Shown here: piece after piece, positions 1 through 11,027 of the stretch
Layout: each line of letters starts with the position of its first letter
Position numbering within the stretch: position 1 is the stretch's first letter
Assembly: GCA_943789425.1 (NCBI GenBank)
Contig: CALSUB010000013.1
Span: 62,001-126,000, forward strand
DNA length: 64,000 bases
Direction of reading: 5' to 3'
DNA from: an uncultured Luminiphilus sp.
GTDB taxonomy: Bacteria; Pseudomonadota; Gammaproteobacteria; Pseudomonadales; Halieaceae
Translations under genes and position numbers: made by a program
The notes under the pieces: generated by a model
What the model was told of the DNA's origin: nothing
Databases searched by the model: none
The model's input: only the letters and a program-made list of their open reading frames with translations

Positions 1-1153
<1,153 letters not shown>

Positions 1154-1349
1154 TCATTGTTGGTAGCAGGTGAATAGAGGACGCAAGATAGCGCAGCCTG
1201 AGGAGTGAAAACAGTAGTTTGAGGGGGTTTTACCCATGACCATCGCGCAGCTCGGAGCGTTCGGGCACGCCCCTCGCGACACTGATCACCTGCTCACGCT
1301 GATTAGAGCGTCCCGCTTATCCGCGGACTTGCCGATTCTTTCCTTATTT

Positions 1350-1392
1350 TGTATGGCTTGTTAGACACAAATACAGTAAAACTATTAGCACA
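1350..1392 (+). promoter_or_regulatory. Tandem PpsR/CrtJ-like boxes upstream of the ATP-grasp gene
   Basis: TGTATGGCTTGTTAGACA (1350-1367, perfect TGT-N12-ACA) and AGTAAAACTATTAGCACA (1375-1392, 5/6 match), 7 bp apart, just upstream of ATG 1414. Confidence 0.5.
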
Positions 1393-1413
1393 TTAGCGGT
1401 ATTACTCAAGACG

Positions 1414-2607
1414 ATGGACAGAACAGTACTACTGACATTGGGACGCTTTCCTAAGGCACTCACACTCGCCCGAGGACTGCATCGCCAAGGGGCTCGGGTT
1501 ATTGTGGCGGACCCTCTGAAACGTCACATCTGCTCGGTCAGTCGCGCCGTCGCCAAAAATTATCAAGTTAGCGCCCCCAACGACGATCTCCTTGCGTGGC
1601 AAACGGAGTTGCTCGCGATTATCGAATCCGAGCACATCACCGACGTCATTCCCGTTTCGGAGGAAATCTGCCACGTTGGTAATCTCGCGACCCTGATACC
1701 CGATACAGTCCGCTACCTCGGCCCATCAGCGCAATGGTTAGATCAATGGCATGACAAACTGGATTTTGTAGCTCATGCCATTAATCGAGGCGTCACCGCA
1801 CCCTCGGTCTACGTGGCAACTGATCCTGATACCCGCGGACTACTCAGGCAAACCGACTGTGTGCTCAAACCACGGAGAGGTTGCTCGGGGACTGAGGTCT
1901 CTTTTATCCGCCGAGGCAGCGCACTGCCCACAGCATCAGCCGACATGCTACTGCAACGCAAGGTAGAGGGGAGTCACTTGTGTACCCTGAGCTGGGTAAA
2001 AGACGGGGTTGCACTCGCAACCGCCAGCTATCGCGGCACGACCTATAGCGGCACGGTGGCCGTCGGTTTTCAGTCTGCGGCCACGCCTTTTTCTGTCCGG
2101 CAATGGATCGATCAGTTCCTCGCCAATACCAGCACAACTGGATTCATCAGCTTCGATTTTATTCTCGATCGCGCGGGTATTCCCTGGGGCATCGAATGCA
2201 ACCCAAGGTTAAGCAGCGGCATTCACTTCATGGATGAGGCTTGGATAGGCGGCGCAGCACTGGATCTGCCGCAAGGCCCCGGATCAATCAGTACCGCGGG
2301 CAAGCGCGCTCAATGGGGCTACTCGACCCTCACCGAGGCTTATAAATATCTCTTTCGGCTTCGTATCGCCGAACTCATCCGTTGCCTCAGAGACTTTTTT
2401 CTATCCCGCGATGTGGTGTGGTCATGGCGAGATCCTCTCCCCTTTTTACTGATGACACCACTGAGCTGGGAATTGATCTGGACCTCGTTCAAAGAGCGGA
2501 TCTCACTGGGAGACGCCAGCCAGCGTGATATTGCCTGGCACTGGTTTGAAACACGAGACGAGGCAGACCAGGGTGTCACACCGAGCGGTGACCAACGTGA
2601 ACCATAA
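1414..2607 (+). CDS. ATP-grasp domain-containing protein
   Basis: 397 aa ORF; N-terminal Rossmann-like LGRFPKALTLARGLHRQGARVIVAD, central ATP-grasp segment (CVLKPRRGCSGTEVSFI... GFISFDFILDRAGIPWGIECNPRLSSGIHF). Confidence 0.75.
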   Translation: MDRTVLLTLGRFPKALTLARGLHRQGARVIVADPLKRHICSVSRAVAKNYQVSAPNDDLLAWQTELLAIIESEHITDVIPVSEEICHVGNLATLIPDTVRYLGPSAQWLDQWHDKLDFVAHAINRGVTAPSVYVATDPDTRGLLRQTDCVLKPRRGCSGTEVSFIRRGSALPTASADMLLQRKVEGSHLCTLSWVKDGVALATASYRGTTYSGTVAVGFQSAATPFSVRQWIDQFLANTSTTGFISFDFILDRAGIPWGIECNPRLSSGIHFMDEAWIGGAALDLPQGPGSISTAGKRAQWGYSTLTEAYKYLFRLRIAELIRCLRDFFLSRDVVWSWRDPLPFLLMTPLSWELIWTSFKERISLGDASQRDIAWHWFETRDEADQGVTPSGDQREP

Positions 2608-3964
2608 CTTGGCTTGCCGGTCGCGTCGTCATGCGGGCCGCTGGCCGAACCGTCTGGCCCGACGCCAAAGTCCAGTCAAAATGGCGCACCAACTCAGCCA
2701 AGATCAGAACACTTTCGGTTTGGGCGAACCCAGCACCCACGCAGGTATGTGGACCTTGCCCGAACGGGATAAAGGCACCCTGCACCAGCTCATTTTCGTG
2801 CTCGGGCAGAAACCGCTCAGGTCGGAAGGCATGGGGCTCATCCCACCATTTGGCATGGCGATGCAGGGTCCAAGGCGCCACCATCACCAGCGCACCTTTA
2901 CGCAACCGACGGCCGCCAATAGTGGTCTCGCGTGTGGCCACTCGCGGCATGAAAGTGATCGGCGGATACAACCGCAGTGTCTCTTTAAAAAAAGCCTTGG
3001 TCAGAGGCAATTGTCGGGTGTGTTCGAAGGTCATCCTTCCGTCACCCACAACTTGTTCAATTTCGTCACGCAAGCGCTCACGCCACTGCGGTTGATCAGC
3101 GAGCACATAGAACGCCCAAGTCAGTACGCTGGCCGTTGTTTCATGACCCGCCAAGAAAAACACACCCAATTGATCAATCAATTCCTTGCGAGAAAACGGC
3201 TCACCGGTGTCACGATCACGAGCGGCAATCACGCTGCTGGCGATGTCGTCAAAGCCGCTGGGGTCCGCGAGATGGGAGTCGACCAACACACCAAGATGAT
3301 GTCGGATACGCTCGCAGGCATTGAGCACTTCGGGCGGTTGGGGGAATTCACTCCACGCCGGCTTGAAAATCAAGCGCAACACATCGACTTGAACCGCCGA
3401 CTTTTCGAACAGGGTAAAATCTTCGAAAACATCAACCGCCACCCCCGACTGCAGTGGCGTCGAGAAGACGGTCCGACAAATAATGTCCGCTGTCAGGTGG
3501 CTCATGGCCAAGTCCAGCGAAAAGACCTCACCCGAATTCGCCTTGTCGCGCAACGACATCAAGTGCTCATCCACTGCGGACTGCATCGCCGTGAAGGCGT
3601 GACTGATGCGCATATGAGAAAAGGCCGGATCGATCATCGCTCGCTGCCGCTTCCAGCGCGCTCCATCAGTGACAAAAATACTGTCGCCGATCAAGTGCTC
3701 CAGCGCACTCACCATCAAATCACTTTTCGGAAACACGCCTTCTGCATCGCGCATGATCTCGCGGACCGCATCAGGATCATTGAACAACACCGTAGAGCGT
3801 CTCGAGTAACCAAGATTGCCCACATCAAAGCGGTAAGCCGCAGCCGGCAACAACTCGAGCAAATTGCCGTCCCCCTTCCACAGCACACGCGCCAGCGCCA
3901 CAACAGACCAGAGCGACAGAGGCTTGGGGGGTATATACAGATTATCCGTTGCCATCACACACAT
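2576..3964 (-). CDS. Cytochrome P450
   Basis: I-helix AGHETTAS, K-helix KETLRLYPP (ExxR), heme motif FGQGPHTCVG (FxxGxxxCxG). Confidence 0.95.
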   Translation of the reverse strand: MCVMATDNLYIPPKPLSLWSVVALARVLWKGDGNLLELLPAAAYRFDVGNLGYSRRSTVLFNDPDAVREIMRDAEGVFPKSDLMVSALEHLIGDSIFVTDGARWKRQRAMIDPAFSHMRISHAFTAMQSAVDEHLMSLRDKANSGEVFSLDLAMSHLTADIICRTVFSTPLQSGVAVDVFEDFTLFEKSAVQVDVLRLIFKPAWSEFPQPPEVLNACERIRHHLGVLVDSHLADPSGFDDIASSVIAARDRDTGEPFSRKELIDQLGVFFLAGHETTASVLTWAFYVLADQPQWRERLRDEIEQVVGDGRMTFEHTRQLPLTKAFFKETLRLYPPITFMPRVATRETTIGGRRLRKGALVMVAPWTLHRHAKWWDEPHAFRPERFLPEHENELVQGAFIPFGQGPHTCVGAGFAQTESVLILAELVRHFDWTLASGQTVRPAARMTTRPASQVMVHVGHRSV

Positions 3965-3999
3965 CCCATTTTCTGGCCACAGTATGGAGGGGGGGTGTA

Positions 4000-4746
4000 A
4001 TGGTGTCGACCCACACCCTGTTTGAATGGCTAGTGGGATTCCACATCCTGACCGGTGCAGTGGGTCTGTTTGTCATTTGGATCCCGATTGCAGGCCGCAA
4101 AGGGGGCCAGCTACACCGCCGAGCCGGCACATTATTTGTTCAAACCATGATCATCACGGGATTCACTGCCGTGGCGATTAGCCTAACGACGCTCTCTGAC
4201 CCCATTGGCACGCATCCGCATCTTGCCGATCATCCGGTGTTCGCCGACCCACGAGCAATCAGCAATATTTTTGGCTGGATGATGCTGTATCTCGCCACAC
4301 TAACCGTAAACCTAGCGTGGCAGGGTTGGTTGAGCCTCCGCAATAAGCAGCATCATTTGGCGAATCGTGTCTGGCACAACCTTCTGTCGCAGGTGCTATT
4401 GACCGCTGCGTCTGCTAACTGTTTCGTGCGCGGCTTCGCCGAACCTGAACCGATGATGATGGGTATTTCGATGGTGGGCTTTGCGACGGTTGCGACCAAC
4501 TTGTGGTTTATCTATAAGCCTCATCCGCTCCCCACTGACCGCATCAAAGAGCATATTAAGTGCCTGGTCGGGGCTGGTATTTCTGTCTATACCGCATTCT
4601 TCGCCTTTGGAGCAGTTCGTTTATTACCCGAACTCGCGTTGCAACCCGGGCTGTGGGCAGTCCCATTGGTCGTCGGCTTAGCCTTAATCATTTATCACCA
4701 ACGAAAAGTCACGCGACCCGCCTCTCGCAAATGGAAAATGGTGTGA
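4000..4746 (+). CDS. DUF2306-like multi-pass membrane protein
   Basis: ATG at 4000 after a GGAGGGGGG Shine-Dalgarno-like run; FHILTGAVGLFVIWIPIAGRKGGQLHRRAGTLFVQTMIITGF resembles the DUF2306 signature; several hydrophobic spans. Confidence 0.65.
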   Translation: MVSTHTLFEWLVGFHILTGAVGLFVIWIPIAGRKGGQLHRRAGTLFVQTMIITGFTAVAISLTTLSDPIGTHPHLADHPVFADPRAISNIFGWMMLYLATLTVNLAWQGWLSLRNKQHHLANRVWHNLLSQVLLTAASANCFVRGFAEPEPMMMGISMVGFATVATNLWFIYKPHPLPTDRIKEHIKCLVGAGISVYTAFFAFGAVRLLPELALQPGLWAVPLVVGLALIIYHQRKVTRPASRKWKMV

Positions 4747-6230
4747 CCCAGCGGCATGTGATCATCATTGGCGCCGGTGCGGGAGGGCTGTCAGCCAGCA
4801 TCGACCTAGCGCGAGCCGGTGTGCGCGTCACCCTGCTAGAGCGCGCTGCCACACCTGGCGGTAAAATGCATACCCGTGAAGTCGATGACTTGAGCGTTGA
4901 TGGTGGCCCTACAGTGCTCACCATGCGATCAGTTTTTGAACAACTGTTCGAGGATGCTGGCACGTCTCTCAGTGATTCCCTCACCCTTCTCGACAGCCCG
5001 GTCATTGCGCGTCACGCTTGGAGCGACGGTGGCCTACTGGACTTATTCCCAGACCGCGAGCGATCGCGCCACTCCATAGAACAGTTTGCGGGCAGCGACA
5101 ATGCCGCCGGCTTCGACCGCCTCTATACACAAAGTGAGAAAATCCACAGGGCATTGTCTTCCACTTTCATGGAGGCGACCAAACCCAGTCCACTAACACT
5201 GGTTGGCCGAGTGTTGCGCGAGCACCCACTCAGCTCGTTACTCGCGACACGACCATCACCCGATCTATGGCGCGCACTGGGTGGCTTTTTCTCAGACGAA
5301 CGACTGCAGCAATTATTCGGGCGCTACGCAACCTACGTGGGGTCCTCGCCGCTGAGTACGCCCGCCACCCTAATGCTCATTGCGCACGTCGAATTAGACG
5401 GTGTTTGGTTGGTCGATGGCGGCATGCATCGACTGGCACGGACAATGGCTGATCTAGGTCAGCAACTAGGCGTAGATCTGCACCTCAACACTCATGTAAG
5501 TGAAGTGTTAGTCAAAAATAGAAAAGCGGTTGGGGTTCGGCTGGACGATGGCACTGCGCTAACCGCCGACGCCGTGGTCTTCAACGGCGACACGCAAGCC
5601 ATTGCCACCGGCCAACTCGGGGAATCAGCGTCCTCTGCCGTGACACTGCGGCCTAACCGCCAACGTGCGCTTTCAGCTTTCACATGGTGCATTAAGGGTC
5701 AAGCGTCAGGCTTCGACCTCGATCACCATAATGTCTTTTTCGAATCGAATTATCCCAGTGAATTCAATACTATTTTTGAGACGCGTCAGGTCCCCTCAAA
5801 ACCCACCGTCTATGTGTGCGCACAAGATCGTGGCCCTGCTGGAAATCGAAATAAAGCAGAGCGATTTCTCATGTTAGTGAATGCACCTGCTAATGGGGAC
5901 AACCGAACGTGGTCGACTGATGAGGTCAATCACATCCGAGACAATGCCCTCGCCGTATTGGACCGCTGCGGATTAACGCTGAGCTTTCGCGACGAAGAGT
6001 GTGTTGCGACTACCCCAACTGATTGGCATAGCCGCTTCCCCGGGAGTGGCGGCTCGCTCTACGGCAGCGCATCACATGGTCTTTGGTCTAGCTTTACCCG
6101 GTCCGGTGCTCGCAGTCGCCTCAAAGGCCTCTACCTATCGGGAGGCAGCGTTCACCCCGGCCCTGGCGTGCCGATGGCCACGCTCTCAGGCCGATTGGCG
6201 GCGCGTACCCTGCTCAGCGACATCATCTGA
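4731..6230 (+). CDS. crtD: Carotenoid desaturase, 1-hydroxycarotenoid 3,4-desaturase (CrtD) type
   Basis: FAD-binding HVIIIGAGAGGLSASIDLARAGVRVTLLERAATPGGKMHTREVDDLSVDGGPTVLTMRSVFEQLFEDAG and C-terminal GLYLSGGSVHPGPGVPMATLSGRLAA; sits in the PGC beside bchIDO. Confidence 0.85.
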   Translation: MENGVTQRHVIIIGAGAGGLSASIDLARAGVRVTLLERAATPGGKMHTREVDDLSVDGGPTVLTMRSVFEQLFEDAGTSLSDSLTLLDSPVIARHAWSDGGLLDLFPDRERSRHSIEQFAGSDNAAGFDRLYTQSEKIHRALSSTFMEATKPSPLTLVGRVLREHPLSSLLATRPSPDLWRALGGFFSDERLQQLFGRYATYVGSSPLSTPATLMLIAHVELDGVWLVDGGMHRLARTMADLGQQLGVDLHLNTHVSEVLVKNRKAVGVRLDDGTALTADAVVFNGDTQAIATGQLGESASSAVTLRPNRQRALSAFTWCIKGQASGFDLDHHNVFFESNYPSEFNTIFETRQVPSKPTVYVCAQDRGPAGNRNKAERFLMLVNAPANGDNRTWSTDEVNHIRDNALAVLDRCGLTLSFRDEECVATTPTDWHSRFPGSGGSLYGSASHGLWSSFTRSGARSRLKGLYLSGGSVHPGPGVPMATLSGRLAARTLLSDII

Positions 6231-7112
6231 TGGCATCGCTGCTTCGGCTGACAGCGCCCAAAATTCATCCAGTGCTTTGATCGTGTCTGAAGGCAATTCC
6301 CAGTGGGGTAATCCCATGCTGGGAACCAGACGTTGGATCGTCCATTGCCCGCTTGCATCGACTAATTCGGGTAGACGTTCAAAGCCAATATTGGGGTCGT
6401 CGTCATATAACACCAAACATGGCAGTGTCAGCCGGCTATATAAGCGCGACATCGCCTGCTCCGTGAACAGACTAAAAGTCAGAAACTTGAGGGGGACGAG
6501 ATGCGCGCCTGGTTGCCGAGCCGTCTCCCAAGCATACTGCACGAGATATTCAGGCGTTGGGCCCACAAACGCCTTGTTTAAAAACCAGCGGATGCTCGCC
6601 TTGGTGGTCAGCGCACGGAACAGTGACTGCCCCACCCAAGGTGAGTTCAACAGGCGTTCCAGTCGAGATCCGTCTGGCAGCGAGGGGGGGCTCGCCGTTC
6701 CCATCCCGGTAGGCGAAATCAGTGTCAAACTGCGGATGCGAGTGCCTTGCTCCAAAATGGCGCGCGCCACAAATTCGCCCGTCAACGACAAGGCCACCAC
6801 ATCAGGGGGGCTGTTAAAGTCCTTCAGCCATTCCGCAATCCACCGCGCATACTGCACGGCTGAGTAGGAGACCGCGGGGCGATCAGAAAGGCCAAACCCT
6901 GGTAAATCAGGTGCCATCACCGGTCGCTTATCGCGGTAATGCTCAAATAAAGGGCGAATTTCCATCGCACTGGGGGCCGCGTTAATACTGTGCAACAGCA
7001 CCAGTGGAGTGCCGTCTAAGACCTCTCCTTGGTATCCGCGCAGTGTCACGTTTCCATCGAGCGAAACAGCGAACTGCTCCGCATCCAAAGCAGGCGTCAG
7101 GGGCTTGGCCAT
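6186..7112 (-). CDS. Alpha/beta hydrolase
   Basis: PLVLLHSINAAPSAMEIRPLFEHYRDKRPVMAPDLPGFGLSDRP ... VVALSLTGEFVARAILEQ; catalytic-type C-terminus GLPHWELP. Confidence 0.8.
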   Translation of the reverse strand: MAKPLTPALDAEQFAVSLDGNVTLRGYQGEVLDGTPLVLLHSINAAPSAMEIRPLFEHYRDKRPVMAPDLPGFGLSDRPAVSYSAVQYARWIAEWLKDFNSPPDVVALSLTGEFVARAILEQGTRIRSLTLISPTGMGTASPPSLPDGSRLERLLNSPWVGQSLFRALTTKASIRWFLNKAFVGPTPEYLVQYAWETARQPGAHLVPLKFLTFSLFTEQAMSRLYSRLTLPCLVLYDDDPNIGFERLPELVDASGQWTIQRLVPSMGLPHWELPSDTIKALDEFWALSAEAAMPSDDVAEQGTRRQSA

Positions 7113-7125
7113 GATATAACCATCA

Positions 7126-7153
7126 ATGACAATTGACAGTCTAATAGTATAAA
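7126..7153 (+). promoter_or_regulatory. Putative sigma-70-like promoter for bchID
   Basis: ATGACA-N16-TATAAA about 90 bp upstream of the bchI ATG (7244). Confidence 0.3.
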
Positions 7154-7243
7154 TTGCGGGACACTCGCCCGGATAGCTTCTTTTTCACATTTCTGGCATC
7201 GGGGCTTAAAATAGAGCTGACGCCGCAGTCACTGAGGACACAC

Positions 7244-8275
7244 ATGAGCACCGCGTATCCATTTACCGCTATCGTCGGTCAAGATGATATGAAACGGGCA
7301 CTGACGATTGCCGCCGTTGATCCCGGAATCGGAGGCGTTTTGGTACTCGGCGAACGCGGTACAGGCAAATCCACCATCATTCGCGCGCTCGCCGCGCTGC
7401 TGCCAAAAATCGATATTGTCAAAGGGTGTCCCTATCAGTGCGATCCGGATCAACCGCGGCAGGGACTCTGCGAGTTCTGCGCTAAACCATCTGCCACTCC
7501 TATTACAACAACCATGACTATTCCTGTTGTTGATTTGCCGTTAGGGTCCACAGAAGATCGCGTGGTCGGTGCTCTCGATATTGAGCGCGCCCTCGTTAAC
7601 GGTGAAAAAGCATTTCAGCCAGGGCTGCTGGCACAGGCGAATCGCGGTTTTCTCTATGTTGATGAGGTGAATTTACTCGAAGACCACATTGTCGACGCAT
7701 TGCTCGATGTTGCGGCATCGGGAGAAAATGTGGTTGAACGCGAAGGGCTGAGCATCCGTCACCCCGCCAAATTTGTATTAGTGGGCAGCGGTAACCCCGA
7801 GGAAGGTGAACTGCGACCCCAGCTACAGGATCGATTTGGTTTATCTGTCGATGTACGCACCCCCTCCGACGTCCCGACTCGGGTCGAAATTATTCGCTCG
7901 AGAGAAGCATTCGATAAAGACCGCGGCGCGTTTCGCAAGCGATGGGCTCGCAAAGAGAGCACTTTGCGACGACGCATACAGCGCGCTCGGGAAGCGCTCG
8001 ATAGCGTCGACACGCCCGCCAACCTCCTAGAGACCGCAGCAAAGTTATGTATTGCACTGGGTACTGATGGATTGCGAGGAGAGTTAACACTGGTGCGCAG
8101 CGCACGCGCCTTAGCGGCACTCAACAGCGACTCCACTGCGACACTGGAACATCTAAAAACAATCGCGCCCTCCGTGCTCAGACATCGACTCCGGCGTGAC
8201 CCCCTCGATGAATCTAGTGCTGATATTCGTGTAGAACGCGTGATTGCGGAGCTTTTCAACGACTGTGACGACTGA
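7244..8275 (+). CDS. bchI: Magnesium chelatase subunit I
   Basis: AAA+ ATPase: FTAIVGQDDMKRALTIAAVDPGIGGVLVLGERGTGKSTIIRALAALLP, FLYVDEVNLLEDHIVDALLDVAASGENVVEREGLSIRHPAKFVLVGSGNPEEGELRPQLQDRFGL. Confidence 0.97.
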   Translation: MSTAYPFTAIVGQDDMKRALTIAAVDPGIGGVLVLGERGTGKSTIIRALAALLPKIDIVKGCPYQCDPDQPRQGLCEFCAKPSATPITTTMTIPVVDLPLGSTEDRVVGALDIERALVNGEKAFQPGLLAQANRGFLYVDEVNLLEDHIVDALLDVAASGENVVEREGLSIRHPAKFVLVGSGNPEEGELRPQLQDRFGLSVDVRTPSDVPTRVEIIRSREAFDKDRGAFRKRWARKESTLRRRIQRAREALDSVDTPANLLETAAKLCIALGTDGLRGELTLVRSARALAALNSDSTATLEHLKTIAPSVLRHRLRRDPLDESSADIRVERVIAELFNDCDD

Positions 8276-10004
8276 CATACCGTCTCTGTGGGCGGATGCA
8301 GAATGGGCCGCCGCACTGCTCAATCTCTTGGGAGATCGGATTGGTGGTGTGCATTTGCGGGCCTCACCCGGGCCGGTTAGAGATTACTGGTTGGACCGTG
8401 TCGAGCATTTTTCCGAGCAATCACACTTAAGAAAAATCCCCGCCAATATTCCAGAAGCTCGGTTGCTGGGCGGCATTGATCTCGGCGCCACGTTGCAACA
8501 AGGCAAACCCATCGCCGAGACCGGCATGTTGGGGGAATGTCACGAGCGCATTGTCATCGCGGCCATGGCTGAGCGTCTTCCTAGAAACACGGTTCATCAC
8601 CTCTGTGTCGCATTGGATGAGGGCCAATTGTCCATCGCTCGCGACGGTATCGATACCCAAACTGCCGCACGTATCACCTTGATTGCAGCGGACGAAGGAA
8701 CAGAGGAAGAATTCGTTCATAGCGCACTGTCTGATCGCTTAGGAATCACGGTCAACCTGCAACCTATCGGTATTCACGGCGTAGAGGATGATATTTTTGA
8801 ACGCACTCATATTGAACGCGCTCGAGCACTTTTAGACGACATTGACCTGACAGAGGAACATCGCGTCGCCATCGCGACCTTAAGTCTCACCTTAGGCGTC
8901 GACTCTCCGCGGGCAGCACTGGCCGCAATCCAAGTCGCCTGTGGCGCTGCAGCACTCGCTGGACGTCGCGAAGTAGACGACAGTGACATTGCCTGTGCAC
9001 TCCGCCTATGCCTGCTTCCTAAAGCCGTAAAGTTACCCGAACTGGCTGAACCCGAGCCAACGCCTGAACCGGAACCCGAAAACGATCAGCACGAAGAGCC
9101 AGAGCCTCCACAAACTACCGAACAAATGCCATCAGACGAGGACCGCTTACTCGAGGCCGCAATGGCGCAGTTGCCAGAGGGGTTACTGCAGCAACTGCAA
9201 ACACGCGCCGCAAAAGTGCGCCAAAGCAGCAGCGGCACGTCGGGTGCCCAACATCGACACCAGCAGCGCGGGCGTCCAACCGGCGTCTTTCGTGGCGATC
9301 ATCGTCGCGGCGGCCGGGTCAATATTCTTGCAACACTCCGGGCCGCCGCGCCATGGCAACCTCTGCGTCGGCAAGAACGCGGAGACCCGTTGCGCAAACT
9401 GGAAATACGCCGGGAAGATATTCATTTGACGCGCTACCAACAGCGCCGCGAGTCACTGACGTTGTTCGTGGTTGACGCCTCGGGTTCCGCTGCGATGCAA
9501 CGCCTTGCCGAAGCAAAAGGCGCCGTAGAATTGCTCTTAGCGGATTGTTACGTGCGCAGAGACCAAGTGGCATTGATTGCGTTTCGCGATGAGAGGGCCG
9601 AGCTACTGCTGCCACCGACACGGTCACTGGTGAGGGCCAAGAAAGCGCTAGCGGCTCTGCCTGGTGGTGGTGCAACACCGATGGCTGCCGCCTTGGAGTT
9701 AACGCGCGATATTATCGAGCGCGCGAGCAAACAAGGTACAACAACGCAGTACATCTTGCTCACCGACGGCGCCGCCAATGTGGCGCTTGATGGCACCCGT
9801 AATCGCGAGGCAGGTACTCGAGATGCGCTGACGGCAGCACGGCGTCTCGGGGGACAGCCGGTCAGTGGTCTGGTGATCGACACCGCACAACGTCCGCAGC
9901 CCAGAGCAAGAGACTTAGCCGACACATTGCGTGGCACTTATATCGCACTGCCCAAGGCAGATGCGCGCACCCTAAACCGGACGATCAGAGCTGTTTCGGG
10001 GTGA
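8265..10004 (+). CDS. bchD: Magnesium chelatase subunit D
   Basis: AAA+-like N-terminus, acidic/proline linker EPEPTPEPEPENDQHEEPEPP, VWA domain LFVVDASGSAAMQRLAEAKGAVELLL; GTG start at 8265 is a guess. Confidence 0.95.
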   Translation: MTTDIPSLWADAEWAAALLNLLGDRIGGVHLRASPGPVRDYWLDRVEHFSEQSHLRKIPANIPEARLLGGIDLGATLQQGKPIAETGMLGECHERIVIAAMAERLPRNTVHHLCVALDEGQLSIARDGIDTQTAARITLIAADEGTEEEFVHSALSDRLGITVNLQPIGIHGVEDDIFERTHIERARALLDDIDLTEEHRVAIATLSLTLGVDSPRAALAAIQVACGAAALAGRREVDDSDIACALRLCLLPKAVKLPELAEPEPTPEPEPENDQHEEPEPPQTTEQMPSDEDRLLEAAMAQLPEGLLQQLQTRAAKVRQSSSGTSGAQHRHQQRGRPTGVFRGDHRRGGRVNILATLRAAAPWQPLRRQERGDPLRKLEIRREDIHLTRYQQRRESLTLFVVDASGSAAMQRLAEAKGAVELLLADCYVRRDQVALIAFRDERAELLLPPTRSLVRAKKALAALPGGGATPMAAALELTRDIIERASKQGTTTQYILLTDGAANVALDGTRNREAGTRDALTAARRLGGQPVSGLVIDTAQRPQPRARDLADTLRGTYIALPKADARTLNRTIRAVSG

Positions 10005-10880
10005 CCTCAGTAGCACATTGGCAGGCCGTCGCCGACGTTTGGCCGCTGGCTGAGACCAGTCGCTTTATCTCGCTCGATGGCGCCGATTATCATGTGCAGG
10101 TCTCGGGCACGGGTCCTGATGTCTTATTACTCCATGGGGCCGGTGCATCGAGCCATTCGTTTGCGGGTATCACCCCTCTGCTCACACCGCACTTTCGGGT
10201 CATCGCACCGGATCTGCCAGGCCAAGGATTTTCGTCGCTATTGCCTCCTGAGCGCAGTCGGCCTGGTGCAGTTTAGTGCCTATCTCAACGCCTTACTCGA
10301 GCAACTCGATGCCAGCCCACAATGGATTATTGGACACTCGGCCGGCGCTGCGCTCGCAACACAGTACGCACTCAACGGCGCCGAATCGCTTCGCGGCATT
10401 CTCTGCATAAACCCTGCTTTTAACCCTTTTGGCTCGATGGCCGCTCCGTTTTTTAGTTTGGCCGCGAAGTGGCTGGCTCGCAGTCACTGGCTTCCTCGGG
10501 CGCTCGCCTCTCCGAGTCTGCGCTGGCGTGCCACTGGATCAATGCTCGCCGACACCGGATCATCAATCGACCCCACCATGTCGCAGTGTTATGACACGCT
10601 GCTCAGTGACCCTGACCACATTGCAGGCACCCTGCGCATGATGGCCGGCTGGGACTTACCACCGTTGCTCAGTCGTCTTGACGAACTCCAACACCCCGTT
10701 TGGATCGCCGCTTGCGAGGGAGATCGCACCATCCCGCCCAGCCGCAGCACATCAGCCGAGCGATACTTTACTCACTGCCGCACACTACTGATTCCGCAGC
10801 TGGGACACCTCGGTCACGAGGAGGCACCTCAGACGTTTGCCGATCTGCTTCAGACCTTGATTGCGAGCACTGAGGCCTAG
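10001..10880 (+). CDS. bchO: Magnesium chelatase accessory alpha/beta hydrolase BchO (frameshifted near 10250)
   Basis: HVQVSGTGPDVLLLHGAGASSHSFAGITPLLTPHFRVIAPDLPGQGFSS in one frame, then LVQFSAYLNALLEQLDASPQWIIGHSAGAALATQYAL in another; position after bchID. Confidence 0.88.
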
Positions 10881-11027
10881 CCCCACACGCGGCACAACCC
10901 CGCCACCATCACAAGGAGAGCCGCTTAGAGTGGGCCGTGATCGGGGCAATTCACCAGGATACTCCGCACATAAGCGATCTTTATGGGCGAAAAGAATGCT
11001 GTGCAGTCTTCAGGTCCACTGGTACAC

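Noticed and set aside
2525-4000. Long plus-strand ORF (491 aa) opposite the P450
   Set aside because: Antisense shadow ORF; the minus strand encodes a P450 with all signature motifs, while the plus translation is low-similarity R/H/Q-rich sequence.
6001-6867. 288-aa plus-strand ORF
   Set aside because: Shadow of crtD (same strand, other frame) and of the minus-strand alpha/beta hydrolase; no recognisable domain.
7759-8316. 185-aa minus-strand ORF
   Set aside because: Antisense to bchI/bchD; serine/arginine-rich translation typical of a shadow ORF.
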